The notes beneath the pieces are model-generated. The model searched no databases. It worked only from the letters and a program-made list of their open reading frames with translations, and was not told the origin of the DNA. A stretch of 64,000 nucleotides of DNA from Shinisaurus crocodilurus. Lineage: Eukaryota; Chordata; Lepidosauria; Squamata; Shinisauridae. The translations under genes and the position numbers were made by a program. Positions 43,109 to 54,045 of this stretch are shown here, piece by piece (position 1 is the first letter of the stretch; every line of letters starts with the position of its first letter). The DNA is taken from positions 245,397,797-245,461,796 of the forward strand of contig CM037879.1 of assembly GCA_021292165.1 (NCBI GenBank). The letters run 5' to 3'.

Positions 43109-44240
43109 CGTTACTTTTTCTATATGGAGATCAGAAAAGAGCATACATTTGATGATGTATCAGATGTGCAGCAATTAACAGTTAAACAGCCTGTATATGC
43201 AGACAAGAATACATTTCCTTTAATAAAAAAAAGTATGAAACTTATGATGCTATAAATGGGTTCTTGCACACAAGACAATTCTTCCTTCAAGTTTAGCTTT
43301 AAACTTTGTGTACATTAAAAACATGGTCTTATACCTGAATACCAAAACCTCACACAACTTGCACCTGCACCAAAACAGCCTCTTTCTTCAGCATTTCTGA
43401 AATGAAAAAATATATAGTATCAGTCTTTTAAAAATTACAATCCATGCCACACACCACTGTGCATAATTTGTGAATGAGTGCTTGGTCAGTGTCATAAAAT
43501 GGATCATCTGGTTTGGGGAATCAGATGTAAAACAGAAATGTGATTGTTGAGAGCAGAAAAATGTTAGGAAAAATCTTCAGAAGCCTAAAAATAAAAAAAG
43601 CTGTTCATGGAGAGGAAGAGGAGGGTCGATTAATATTTTTCCATTTGAATATGCCAAGTGTTAAAATATCTAATTTACAGCCCATTCATTTCAATGGGTC
43701 TACTCTAAATCAGATTAACATTGGATAGAACCCTATGAACTTAATTCACTGAACTCTCAGTGCTTCCACAGAACTTCAGCAGAAGCGTTCAAGAAAATTT
43801 GTGGGGGGGGGGAACGTCCTGGTGTCCCACACTTCCTATTTGTACATTCCTGCTTCAAAAGGAATGTACAAATGTCCTTGCTAACAACATTATAATATAC
43901 AATGTTATTATCCAAGTTTGCATCCAATGGAAGATAATAATCTGCTCCAGAAAAATATTTCAGATATCATTGTGTGTTTTTTTATTTCCATACAGCAGGG
44001 GCTTTTTGCTTCTTGCTGAGTATGTAGTATTTTGTTCTGCTTTGCTGCCTGCTTATGGGAAACAGGAACTCCATGAAACAGGTGACTTTCCTACCATATT
44101 TAAAGTACTCTATCACAATATCACTAACTTCTAAAGTGAGTTTTTATATTTAAATTTGTGTTTTAGGAAGAGAAATGCATGTTAATAGTTTCTGCAAAAA
44201 GATGAGCTAAAATGTGAAGTCTCTCTCTCTCTTTAAAGTT
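43109..44240. other. unassigned intergenic DNA
   Basis: No gene recognised. A short inverted pair 'tgtacattcctgcttc' / 'gaatgtaca' is at about 43842-43871. Confidence 0.4.
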
Positions 44241-44242
44241 TT

Positions 44243-44460
44243 AGGCTGCAATCCTGAACACCCTTGCAAGAAAGTAAGTTCTGTTAACTTCAATGGGATT
44301 TGTCACTGAATTCAAAGCAAACATAGTTAAGATTGGGCTGTACCGCTACAATCCTAAATCCCATTAAGGCTGCAATCCTATATATGTCTACTCAGAAGTA
44401 AGCCCCATTGAGTTCAATGGGACTTACTCCCCGGTAAGTGTGCATAGCAAAAAATTAGTT
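44243..44460. repeat. palindromic TTAA MITEs, two copies
   Basis: A degenerate copy at 44243-44340 is followed by a clearer one from TTAA at 44364: 'aaggctgcaatcctat..cagaagtaagccccattgagttcaatgggacttact'. Confidence 0.75.
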
Positions 44461-44699
44461 TACTTCTGAGCAAACACATTGTTCTGCACCTTAGAATATA
44501 GTGGTGAAAATTCTTTTCTGTGTACAAAAGGCAAGCAGTTGTCTTGGGAATTCTATCAATATCCTTTTTATTTTGATTAGAAGAGCCAGCAAATGGAAGA
44601 GAGTGACATTTGGATCCCCTGCAAAAGTGTGTGCATGAGGCAGGCGGACTACAAGATCAAAGTCTTATTTGGAAGCAAACCCCTGCCCCCATGAATGGT

Positions 44700-44870
44700 C
44701 TTGGATAAGTCAGCCTAATCTACTTCTGTTTTGAGAGTCAAATGAGATAACATGCACATGTACACCACTTTGAACCTCCTGGAGGAAGGGCAGGATAGAA
44801 GTACTTACTAACTAACTAACTAACTAACTACCGTAACTAAATAAATAAATAAATAAATTAAATGATACTT
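44700..44870 (+). repeat. SINE 3' relic with ACTA and AAAT repeats
   Basis: 'ccactttgaacctcctggaggaagggcaggatagaag' resembles the 3' part of the SINE at 45015, followed by (ACTA)n and (AAAT)n. Confidence 0.6.
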
Positions 44871-45014
44871 AAAGATACCAAGTGTAATCTAAATAGTTGG
44901 TCAGTAGCATGCCTCTCACAATGCCACAGTCTGTGCATGCATCCAGCACAAAGTTTAAACTCTCAGCATTCTGTTTATGTAATTTCTAACAACAGCAACA
45001 CTTGACAGGGAATC

Positions 45015-45233
45015 GAGAGCCAGTGTGGCGTAGTGGTTAGAGTGTTGGACTGGGACTCAAGAGATCCGGGTTCTAGTCCCCACTCTGCCATGAAGCTCAC
45101 TGGGTGAGTTTGGGCCCCTCACTGACTCTCAGCCCAACCTACCTCACAGGGTTGTTGTGAGGATAAAACAGAGAGGTTTCATAAGCTGCCTTGGGATCCT
45201 TGCAGGGAAAAAGGCAGGATATAAATATAATAA
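45015..45233 (+). repeat. Sauria-type SINE
   Basis: Head 'gagccagtgtggcgtagtggttagagtgttggac' is tRNA-like (A box TGGTTAGAGTG; B box in 'ggttctagtcccc'). The 'cctcacagggttgttgtgaggataaaac' and 'ggcaggatataaatataataa' parts follow. This SINE type is a squamate hallmark. Its tail is interrupted by the solo LTR at 45234. Confidence 0.92.
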
Positions 45234-45927
45234 TGTGAAGGACTGCCAACCGGTCCTTTACTCAAGACCAGAGATCAAAGGTGCAAAACTGCCAGCCTTA
45301 GCTCTGCCGTCTTGACCTGATTCTCTCAGGGCCTTGCCCTGGGTCTATACACTGGATTTAGCACTGAACCACAGAGGAACCACACACACCGTGTGGGGTA
45401 AAACCAGGAAAGTTTATTTAAGGTACCGGTAAACAGATTACAATAAAAGGTGGGGAATGAGGGAAGAGGGAGAAAGGTGGGGAGACACTTTGGTATACAC
45501 AGTAGAGCTACAAAACAACAAAACTAGTTATTTACTATATAATTACCCAGGCACTCCCTTTGTCTGGGGGTTGGTCCTCTGAGAGCCTGCCTCAGCCAAA
45601 AGCCCTACTCCCGTGAAAGCATCTAGACAACAACGAAACCCAAAAGCTACAGCAGCAGTATAGATTCTTCCCCCACCCCTCCTTTCAGTAGCCCAGGTGT
45701 CTTTAGCCAATCAGGATGAACTTCATCTGGGCCAGGCAGGGGATGGGTGGCTCTTTGCCGCATTTGCATGCAAATAGCTGTGGCACAGGGGAGTCAGGAG
45801 CCATCAGAGAAACTATGTACATTTTACATTTCTCAGCTCCCAGCTGGGATTATACTTGTTTACACGTAAGGAGGTGTGTGTGTGTGTGTGTGTGTGGTGC
45901 AGGAAACTCTGACACTTTTTCTCCACA
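45234..45927 (-). mobile_element. solo LTR, minus orientation (copy 3)
   Basis: 694 bp from TGTGAAGGACTG to TTTCTCCACA, with perfect 5-bp duplications 'aataa' (45229-45233 and 45928-45932). Viral-sense AATAAA at 45413-45418. Contains a (TG)n run at about 45872-45895. Confidence 0.92.
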
Positions 45928-46299
45928 AATAAAGAAAATTCTACACAGGTGGCTCCTGTAGGCTGTAAGAACGTTTTATGAGCTTTGTTTACAGTCTGTA
46001 CAAAGCATAAATCCATGCCCTCGCAAGTGAATGGCAAAAATGGTAAAATGTTAATAGCACAATTACATAACAAAAGTATTTATATGTGAAGAATACCTGT
46101 GTCTTACATTCACTGAAGAATACCATTAATGAAATTCATCATGCAGAATGAAATTTGCAAAGGGACACTGAGACCAGGAAGACTAAGACTTTTGCAAAAT
46201 TATCACTAGATCTCTGAAATGATTAGGGCATTAAATGTATCTTTCAGTCGTAAAAGAGACAACAACATAAACGTTTATCATTTTAATTGTTTGAGAAGC

Positions 46300-46455
46300 A
46301 ATTGGCCTAGTCATAGGGATGGGGAATACATGTTCCTCCAGATGTTGATAGAATGCAACTCCCAACATCTCTCACCATTGGCTATGCTGGCTAGAGTTGA
46401 TGGAAGTTGTAGTCCACCAACATCTGTAGTCCAATTTCCCCACCCTTGGCCTAGA
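46300..46455. repeat. foldback MITE, 'actacaactcccat' family
   Basis: 'cagatgttgatagaatgcaactcccaacatc' pairs with 'gatggaagttgtagtccaccaacatctg'. Confidence 0.7.
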
Positions 46456-46527
46456 CACTGGCTAGGATTTCTCCTGCTGAGTGGATGATCATAACATTCT
46501 GTTCTGATGGTAATCCATGTGCTGATC

Positions 46528-46557
46528 ACACACACACACACACACACGCGCACACAC
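46528..46557. repeat. (CA)n microsatellite
   Basis: CA run with a short CG variation. Confidence 0.95.
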
Positions 46558-47205
46558 TGTTTGGTTGTGGCTCACACATTTTAGTAGGAGAATCTCAAAA
46601 TTCCTAAGAACTGTGAAAAAAAACCCTACACCTGTTCATAGATTTGTTTCAACAAAATAGAAGCTTTTCATAGATTTGCCACAAGCTGTTTATGGTTTCT
46701 GAATTTTCAGCAGATATTACTGGGGAGCAGGTGGGGGAGGAATCCAGCAATTGCTGAGGCTCCAGTACCTTGAGAGAACCCATTAGCAATGGCATGTCCT
46801 GGGAGGTTTGGGGGGCCCTCCTCTGTGCAATGCCACCTCCTCCTCTCACCCAGACTTGGGGCCAAATTAAGCTTTGTGCAGGATGGTTGTTGTTGTTTTT
46901 TTTAATGCAACTTGCATCAGCTGTGGGCAGGGGCACTGATCAGAGCATGGAAGAGGAATTCAACCGTTCCCTTCCCTGCACTGGTCATGTGGAAAGTTGC
47001 TCTTCTGAAGCTGGAATCTGCTTCTGGGAGGTAGGGAATAGAATCCTCCTAAGAGGACGGGCAGCGCACAGCTGCCTCTTGCTCACCAATAGGAACAGGC
47101 AACTGAGAAGTGGTTGTAAGGAAGAGCATCTGCTGCTTCAGATTGCTCACCTCCCTCTGGGAAGTGTGGCCTGAGCTCAGCCACACTGGGAATGCAGGCA
47201 AGTGA
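46558..47205. other. unassigned upstream DNA
   Basis: About 1.2-1.9 kb upstream of the plexin exon. No exon or repeat recognised; open frames here lack motifs. Confidence 0.4.
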
Positions 47206-47208
47206 CAA

Positions 47209-47425
47209 AGGCCTGGTTTGCACATAATGACAACCCAAAGTATGGGGTTTTTGTTTGTTTGTTGTTGAACCATGGTTGTTGTTACATGCAAACCCCGCAC
47301 CATGGTTTAACTATGGGTTGTTAACAACACATGAACAGCCCAGGAAGAGAACCCATGGTTTGTTAAACCATAGTGCAGGGTTCACACATAATGACAACAT
47401 GTACCGTACTCTGGGTTGTTGTTAC
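47209..47425. repeat. palindrome-rich MITE (aaccatggtt type)
   Basis: 'gcctggtttgcacataatgacaaccc', then 'accatggttgttg' and 'aacccatggtttgtt' palindromes, as in 18650-20276. Confidence 0.6.
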
Positions 47426-47779
47426 AAAGCTTCTCTCTTTGGGAGGATTGGCTGCTTCCTCACTTGTGGGCTGGTGCAGAGATGGGATTGGGTCCAGTGA
47501 GTCCAATCCTTCCCCTTGTGTTGCCCAGAGAAAGGGTGAGTGGGGGTGCAGGGAGGTAGTTGGGGGTAGGGGGCAGGAAGCACAGGCGAGCAATCGGAGG
47601 CAGGGGGAATGTCCCCTGGGGCTACCGCTCACCCCATCCACTCCCTGTTCAAGGCGTCCGCATGGCTGACTGGGGGACGGTGGGAGTTGTAGATCAACAC
47701 ATTTGGAGGACACCGGGTTGGCCGATTCCTTTTTGCGCGCTCTCTCCACTTGTAATCCACCCATGTTTCCCCACCACCT

Positions 47780-48424
47780 CTCCTGCCCCCCCCCCCCACG
47801 AATCCATTAAGGGCTCTGGGGGGCGGGCGGTGGAAAGCCGGAATGGCTGTCTTTTGATCGGGAACGCCAGGAGCCCTCCGTCTGGAAGGACCCCTCAGGC
47901 AGCCCCCAGAACATTCTTCACTCCCCCGTGACAACAACACCTCAACGGGCCGGTTAAGTGTTGCGGGTGGGGGTGGCGGCGGCGGCGGGGGGGGGGCAGA
48001 AGGAAGCGCCAGGGAGGGAAGAGGCCAGCACGTGCGACTCACGACCAGACTCGGCAGCGCCTGCAGGAGCGTAAGCAGGGAGGGAGGGAGGCAGGGCGGG
48101 CGGAAGAGAATATGCGAGGCAGCCGTGGGAGGGAGCGCGAAAGCCTTGCACGAGAGAGCGACGCGAGAGGAGCCGAGCCTGTCTTCCCACCTCCCAGAAA
48201 AAAGGAGAACTTGTGCTGCGCGCAAGACTTGGGTGGCGCAGAGGAAGCCAGAGAGAGAGAGAGAGAGAGAGAGAAAGGGAGGCGGCTTGGTGGGTAGGTG
48301 GGAGTTCCCGCCTTCAGCACAGCTCGATGGGGCAGCTGCTGCTGGTGTGGTGGTTGCCTAGCCCCCGCCGCCGCCAGGCAGCTCAAAAGCCTTAGGCAGG
48401 CGCCGCCGCGGTGCGAAGCTGGAC
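47780..48424 (+). promoter_or_regulatory. PLXNC1: CpG-rich promoter and 5' UTR of PLXNC1
   Basis: The stretch is GC-rich with many CpGs and GGGCGG-type boxes ('gggggcgggcgg' near 47819, 'agggcgggcgg' near 48093), and no obvious TATA box. A (GA)n run lies at 48251-48276. The CpG richness continues into the exon. The transcription start cannot be fixed from sequence alone. Confidence 0.7.
48327..48395 (+). other. upstream ORF in PLXNC1 5' UTR
   Basis: ATG at 48327 opens a 22-codon frame (MGQLLLVWWLP...) that stops with TAG at 48393-48395, 29 nt before the main ATG. A longer upstream frame of 61 codons starts at 48112 and ends at 48297 if the transcript starts further upstream. Translation is not shown. 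Confidence 0.55.
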
Positions 48425-49402
48425 ATGGCTGGGCGGCCGCGAAGGATGAAGGAGCGCCAGGGCGGCGGCCCTGCTGCTGCCCGCTGGGCACTGGCCGCCC
48501 TGGCGCTGGCCTGGGCGGTGGCGGGGGCTGCGTACCAGCAGCCCCTGGCGTTCCCTCGCGCCATCAGTAGCCTGGCCGTGAGCCGGAGGCACTTGCTGGT
48601 GGCCAGCGGCAACTGCTGGTACGAAGTGGAGCCCTCGCTGGCCTCGAAGACCCGCCACTGCCACGAGCCGGGGAAGGACTCGGTCAACAAGCTCCTGCTG
48701 CCCTTCGGCGACGACCGCCTGCTCACCTGTTGGACCGAGCCGCAAGGCAGCTGCTACCAGCAGAGCCTCAGCGGCGCCGGCGGCGGCAACGAAAGCCGGC
48801 CGAAGGCGTTTGGGATGGAATTGGTGAGCTGCCTGTCGCGGGGCTCCGCAGTCGGGACGATGTACTACAACGATAAGAATTCCGGCTCACGTTGGTACCT
48901 GGTCGCGGCCACAAGCCACAGGCTGAACGGTTCCTCGGAGAAGTGCACGCCCGCAGACAGCGCGGCCAGAGTGGCCGTCAACATCAAGGGGGAAAACCAG
49001 GCGAGAGTGACGATCTACCAGCAGCTGACGGTGATCCAAGGGAATTTCTTGTACTTCGCCGATGTCTTTCTCTGGAACAAGCATTTCTTTTTCCCCTACT
49101 ATCACTACAACCTCAGCATGGATCCCAGGATGCTCATCTCCAAGCAAGACATGGAGAGCAACGATTTGAGAATCCACGGCCAGACGGTCTTGCGGTGTGA
49201 GGGCCGGACCAAAATCCTCTCCTCCGCCTATGTCGAGCAGCGCGCTGTCTGGGCAGGGATCTTCGGCTCGGCTGAGGTGGGGACCGCTCCGACTTCTACG
49301 GCCCTCTGCATCTTCGACCTGAGCCAGATGTTGAGCAACATGGAAGGTTGCACCAGCTTAGCAGAATTCATCTCGGACTCCTCAGATTCTACAAAAAAAT
49401 GT
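48425..49402 (+). CDS. PLXNC1: plexin-C1, first coding exon (partial gene)
   Basis: This exon encodes residues 1-326 of plexin-C1, a single-pass receptor for semaphorin 7A that acts in axon guidance and immune-cell adhesion. A signal peptide (hydrophobic WALAALALAWAVAGAA, about 21-36) is followed by the N-terminal sema domain. Landmarks that fit plexin-C1 are VNKLLLPFGDDRLLTCWTEP, ELVSCLSRGSAVGTMYY, RWYLVAAT, FADVFLWN and VWAGIFGSAE. Cysteines at 64, 79, 102, 110, 136, 174, 258, 295, 309 and 326 suit disulfides; N122, N168 and N229 are N-glycosylation sequons. The ATG has G at -3 and +4. Reading continues to 49468, but a GTGAGT donor at 49403 gives a phase-0 exon end after Cys326, as expected for this gene's large first exon. 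The remaining sema domain, PSI/IPT repeats, membrane span and GAP domain lie beyond the window. Confidence 0.93.
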
Positions 49403-49408
49403 GTGAGT
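49403..49408 (+). promoter_or_regulatory. PLXNC1: PLXNC1 exon 1 splice donor
   Basis: TGT|GTGAGT. It follows codon 326 exactly (phase 0), and homology to plexin-C1 stops here. Confidence 0.85.
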
Positions 49409-50097
49409 GGTTTGGGTTATTTATTTAATAAGCTGCTGGGTCAGAGACTGAAGGGCCATCTTGCCTAACACGCTGTCCCCCTGCCAACGGACCCAGCCAG
49501 ATAGATGCTTATATGGCAGACAGAACATTTTAAAGCTGTACAATATTTTTACAGGCTTGCTTTAGCTTGTTTGGTCTTGCAACAGACCTCTGAGGTAGAT
49601 TACTGTTTCCAGCCTAGTCAGGAGTAAGTGAGGCTGAAACATGGTGACTTGGCTGTCCAAAGATTTCTAAAACAAACAAACAAACGTGTGTCATTAATCA
49701 TATGGGCTCCAGATGAGTTTTCTAACACCCTGCAAAGCCCCACACAGTATAAATACACATCACATTATTATTCCAGATTTCCCCCATGATTACATGGGGA
49801 GAGCACTGGAAACATTATGCATGTATCATATGGCTCGTATGAATTCTCTTGATTCACTGTCATTCTTTCTAACTCAGGGTGTATCACACAATACTAAATC
49901 ATAAATGTGGTTTTTAGAATTTTGGACAATTATGAAATTCCAAATTTGTGGAACTTAATTTAGATGGGAACTTGTAACATCTTACAGAGGGCCGAACTAG
50001 AATGGTGGGAGAAGGTAAATCAACCATAACTATGTACGTAGCTTTAACCGTAGCATTACTGAGTAACTTAATGGTACCTGCTCTCTGCTTATTTATA

Positions 50098-50230
50098 TCC
50101 ATTATGTTTAAATGTATAGCCCACTCTTCTGCTTACAAAGGGTCTCAAAGAGGCTTATAAGAATAAAACAGTGTCAAAGTAAAGTACTAAGAACAAAGAC
50201 AATAGCATTTTAAAATCAGCAATATTTCTT
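50098..50230 (-). repeat. LINE 3' end relic, antisense
   Basis: 'tagcccactcttctgcttacaaagggtctcaaagaggcttataa' resembles a decayed antisense LINE tail. Confidence 0.4.
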
Positions 50231-50634
50231 GTCATAGAAAGTTTGGTGGAAAAGTTTTTACTAGGCACTTAAACACTCCAATATTTGGAAGGATCCCAAC
50301 GACGGGTTTCATTTGGAAAGGAATGTCATAATATGGGAGCCACAGAAAAAGCTCATGCTGGCATTGAGTCTCACAGCTGATAGTGGTAGCATCTGAAGCA
50401 GCATTTCTTCTGATGAACTTACTGCATAGAGGGCAGTTGTGCAGCAGTGGGTGGGTGGACATATGGCAGGACGGAGGCATTTCCTAAGATGTGCTATTGT
50501 GATAAAATAGCTTTTGATATGCTTCATTTTCAGAATTTTGTGTTGGCTCAAAAACCCTAAGGATTGTGCTTACTAAAGTGACACTTTTGCAAATTTTATG
50601 TAGGAGAACCTATATTCCCTTCAGAACATACTTT

Positions 50635-50840
50635 ATTTTATTTTTATTACATTTTTATCCCACTCTTCTCTCTAGGAGCCCAGAGTGGCATACATATCAT
50701 CCATTTCATAAAGGCATTTGCAAGGTAGGTTAGATTGAGGGATAGTGACTGGCCTAAGGTGAAATAGGTTTTGTTAGCATAGTGGGAATTTGATCCTAAG
50801 CCTCCCCAGTTAAAGTCCAACATTACCCACTTCATCACCT
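50635..50840 (-). repeat. Sauria-type SINE, antisense
   Basis: 'ttattacatttttatcccactcttctctctaggagcccagagtggcatacat' through 'gtaggttagattgagggatagtgactggcc' to 'aaagtccaacattacccac' is the reverse of the SINE at 45015. Confidence 0.8.
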
Positions 50841-51368
50841 TGATCTGCTGCCAGTGTCTGTAATTAGCATGATTTTTAGCAGTCTTGCAAAATGTAGGAA
50901 ATCTAAATACACTTCAGTTATTGGACATTTTATATCCTTAAAGAAGCAACAGCTGTAAATCCAGCTGTAGAAAGAGAAGGCATAATCCAGCTACTATCAA
51001 GTCCCATTGGTTTTAATGGGGAAGAGATTTAAGTACACACCTTTTCCCCCCTTCCATTCAGTGGCCCAGAAAAATGCTTATCGTTGGATGAGTCAGAGTT
51101 AGCAAGAAATGATTCCCAGCTGTGCTGCAATTTGTTGAAGATTAAAGAAGATCTTCATATATTGAGTAATATAACATGAAGCAAGAACTTGGGCTTTGTT
51201 ATGCAATAGTTTTACAAAGAAGGCCTTTCAGTTTAAAATTGTACATTTAGGTTTATGCTCATGTGACAAAATGGAAAAAAACACCAATTGTACATTAAGA
51301 TGCATCCTTTATTAAGTATTAACATTCAAATGGCTGCAACCGCTCCTGAATCAAAACATTTTGCTGCT
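50841..51368. other. intronic DNA, nothing recognised
   Basis: No repeat or exon seen. Confidence 0.4.
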
Positions 51369-51384
51369 ATAGTATTGTCTGTTA

Positions 51385-53377
51385 TCTAAAATGGCTTGCA
51401 AAGTGGAATAGCAAAAAAGAATTTCTATGCTGCCTCCATTGCGTCTGCGGAGTGCTGCCCCAGGAGGCTGTTCCAAGTGGTCCGGAGTCTGGTCGGTCCA
51501 GTCGCTCCGGACCCACTGGAACAGTCTAAAGCCTCCTGTGAGGCTTTAGCGAAGCACTTCGCAGATAAAATCGATCGGATTAGGAGTGGGATATCGTACG
51601 TCGTGGACACAGGGAGTGAGCGGGAGGAGGCCAATGGCAGACCGGTTTTGTGGGATCGGTTTCGGCTTCTTCCTTCTGATGAAGTGGACAAGGTGCTTTC
51701 ATCTGTGAGGCCGACCACCTGCTTGCTTGACCCTTGCCCGTCCTGGCTCATAATGAGCTGCAGGGAGAGACTGGGTGAGGGGATCAAGGCGGTGGTGAAT
51801 GCCTCCCTCGAGGAGGGAGTGCTGCCATCAGCCCTCAAGGAGGCAGTAATAAGACCGCTTCTAAAGAAGCCCTCCTTGGATCCCCAGGATTTAAACAACT
51901 TTCGCCCAGTCTCCAATTTACCATTTCTGGGCAAGGTGATCGAGCGGGTGGTGGGTGCTCAGTTGAAGGCACACTTGGATGAAGCCGATTATTTAGATCC
52001 GTGCCAGTCGGGCTTCAGGTCTGGACATGGGACGGAGACGGCCTTGGTCGCCTTGGTGGATGATATGAGGAGGGCTTTGGATAGGGGCGAATGCTCCTTT
52101 CTAGTCCTCCTCGATCTCTCGGCGGCTTTTGATACCGTTGACCACGGTATCCTCCTGGACCGTCTGGAGGGGTTGGGCTTGGGAGGCACTGTATTGCAGT
52201 GGTTCCGGTCCTTCCTCTCTGGAAGGTATCAGAGGGTAGTTCTCGGGGAAGAGGCTTCGGACCCTCGGCTGCTCACTTGTGGAGTGCCGCAGGGTTCCAT
52301 CCTCTCCCCGATGTTATTCAACATCTACCTCAAGCCGCTGGGAGCTATCATCAGGAGGTTTGGGGTGCAGTGTCATCAATATGCAGATGACACGCAGCTC
52401 TACCTCTGTTTTAAGTCCTCACCAAGGTTGGCCGTTGAGACCCTGTCCAAGTGCCTGGAGTCAGTGGCTGGCTGGATGGGAAGGAACATGCTGAAACTGA
52501 ACCCCGACAAGACCGAGGTACTTCTGGTGGGGGACAAGGGAAGGTTAGGGGATGTTGACCTGGTGCTGAATGGGGTACATCTACCCCTGAAGGACCAGGT
52601 CCGCAGCTTGGGGGTCATTCTAGACTCCCAGCTGTCCATGGAGGCTCAGGTGTCAGCTGTGAGCCGGGCGGCGCTGTATCAACTCCATCTGATACGGCAG
52701 CTGCGCCCCTACCTTCCTAATCACCTGCTCCCATCAGTGGTTCATGCCTTGGTCTCCTCTCGCCTAGACTACTGTAATGCGCTCTACGTGGGGTTACCCT
52801 TGAAGACGGTCCGGAAGCTTCAGCTGGTACAGAATGCGGCGGCTCGCCTGATTAAGGGCAGCCGCCGGCGTGATCACATCACGCCAGTGCTTAATGAGTT
52901 GCACTGGCTACCAGTTGCTTGCCGAGCCGAATTCAAGGTGTTGGTTTTGACCTTTAAAACCCTACACGGCTCCGGCCCAGCTTATCTCAAGGAGCGCCTC
53001 CAGCAACATCAAGTGGGCCGCTCAACAAGGTCTGCCACGGACGGCCTTCTCCTTATCCCATCAGCCAGAGCAGCCAGGCTGGTGGGGACTAGGAAGAGGG
53101 CCTTCTCTGTGGCGGCCCCCACCTTATGGAACGCCCCTCCACCTACGTGACCTTCGCCATGCCCCTCCGTGGATGAGCTTCCGCCGTGGCATGAAAACAT
53201 GCTGTTCAGGCGGGAATATGGGGTGTGTTAGGTTTTTTAATAAAGAATTGTTTTTATTGTTTTAATCATATATTTTATTGGTGTTTTTACTATATTTTAA
53301 TTGTACATCGCCCAGGGTGGGCCGGGTGACCGGCCAATGGCGATTAATAAGTATAATAAATAAATAAATAAATAAAT
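51385..53377 (+). mobile_element. 5'-truncated L2-like LINE
   Basis: About 2 kb of a non-LTR retrotransposon ending in (AATA)n. Flanks 'atagtattgtctgtta' (51369-51384) and 'atagtactctgtta' (about 53376-53389) look like a target duplication with a 2-base gap. The endonuclease region is missing, so this is a 5'-truncated insertion. Confidence 0.88.
51396..53150 (+). CDS. non-LTR reverse transcriptase (L2-like), 584 aa
   Basis: This uninterrupted frame encodes the RT half of a LINE ORF2 protein, which copies its own RNA at a nicked chromosomal target. Visible blocks are RPVSNLPFLGKVIERV, QSGFRSGHGTETAL, LLDLSAAFDTVDH (D240 and D246), CGVPQGSILSPMLFNIYL and the catalytic YADD (D331, D332). The C-terminal region has RLDYCNALYVGLPLK and ELHWLPV, seen in L2-type elements. 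The N-terminal apurinic endonuclease is absent because of 5' truncation, and the marked ATG is just the first in frame. The frame ends LWNAPPPT, a little short of where related elements continue, so the last 30 or so residues may be lost. It lies in the same direction as PLXNC1, inside intron 1, and is not expected to be autonomous. Confidence 0.9.
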   Translation: MQSGIAKKNFYAASIASAECCPRRLFQVVRSLVGPVAPDPLEQSKASCEALAKHFADKIDRIRSGISYVVDTGSEREEANGRPVLWDRFRLLPSDEVDKVLSSVRPTTCLLDPCPSWLIMSCRERLGEGIKAVVNASLEEGVLPSALKEAVIRPLLKKPSLDPQDLNNFRPVSNLPFLGKVIERVVGAQLKAHLDEADYLDPCQSGFRSGHGTETALVALVDDMRRALDRGECSFLVLLDLSAAFDTVDHGILLDRLEGLGLGGTVLQWFRSFLSGRYQRVVLGEEASDPRLLTCGVPQGSILSPMLFNIYLKPLGAIIRRFGVQCHQYADDTQLYLCFKSSPRLAVETLSKCLESVAGWMGRNMLKLNPDKTEVLLVGDKGRLGDVDLVLNGVHLPLKDQVRSLGVILDSQLSMEAQVSAVSRAALYQLHLIRQLRPYLPNHLLPSVVHALVSSRLDYCNALYVGLPLKTVRKLQLVQNAAARLIKGSRRRDHITPVLNELHWLPVACRAEFKVLVLTFKTLHGSGPAYLKERLQQHQVGRSTRSATDGLLLIPSARAARLVGTRKRAFSVAAPTLWNAPPPT

Positions 53378-53849
53378 AGTACTCTGTTAGAATTGTATCA
53401 AGTCACACCAAAACTAATTCAGCATGCAGATGGAGGGCCATAAGTAATCCTGAATTTTATCAAGAAATTCTCTTGACATTTGTACCTCAGCTCTGGGCAC
53501 ATGAAATCAGTGAGATTTGTGTCATCAACCTGATTCAGAAGCTCCTCCCATGTTTAAAGTGGGTACAAAGAGCCATTGTCCTGTCACATGTCTTTTCAGT
53601 GACCCCCCCCCCCATTGCTTCCCAAACCAGCCTGAGGAAGCTTCCACTTGACCTACTTTGCTTGTCCCAAACTGGAGTTTTCTCATGTTCTTAAGGATGC
53701 ATGAAAAGTTTAGAAAAGGAAAGCCACTTCTGTAGAGTGTGAGCCCCTCAAAAGGTAAGCAACTCTCCTCAGTTTCCCACCCCTTACATAGCAACGCTTT
53801 AAGCCAGATTACCGTATGTTAAATCAATAGAGTATTAATTAGGAATATC

Positions 53850-54045
53850 GGGAGCTGCCTTATACAGAGCCAGACCATTGGTCTGCCTAGCTTAGTATTG
53901 TCCATACTGACTGGCAGCGGCTCTCCAGAGTTTCAAAGTGGAGTCTTTCCCAGGCTCAGCCCTGCTTGGAGAAGCCAGGTGTTGAACCTGCCCCCTGGAT
54001 GCAAAGTAAGTGCTCTACCACTGAGCTACTCCCTGTCCCAAGGAA
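53850..54045 (-). repeat. tRNA-derived SINE, antisense
   Basis: 'gggagctgccttatacagagccagaccattgg' to 'gctctaccactgagctac', whose complement is a tRNA-like A box. Same family as 11541. Confidence 0.85.

Noticed and set aside
45015..45090. A tRNA gene from A-box and B-box-like motifs
   Set aside because: It is the head of a Sauria-type SINE; cloverleaf ends are missing.
47629..48225. 198-codon minus-strand frame in the CpG region
   Set aside because: Low-complexity Pro/Ser/Arg content across the CpG island; no motif.
48358..48745. Minus-strand frames over PLXNC1 exon 1
   Set aside because: Mirror frames of GC-rich coding sequence; the + strand has clear plexin homology.
49403..49468. Extension of the plexin frame to 49468
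   Set aside because: Homology ends at the GTGAGT donor (49403); the extra codons are intron read-through.
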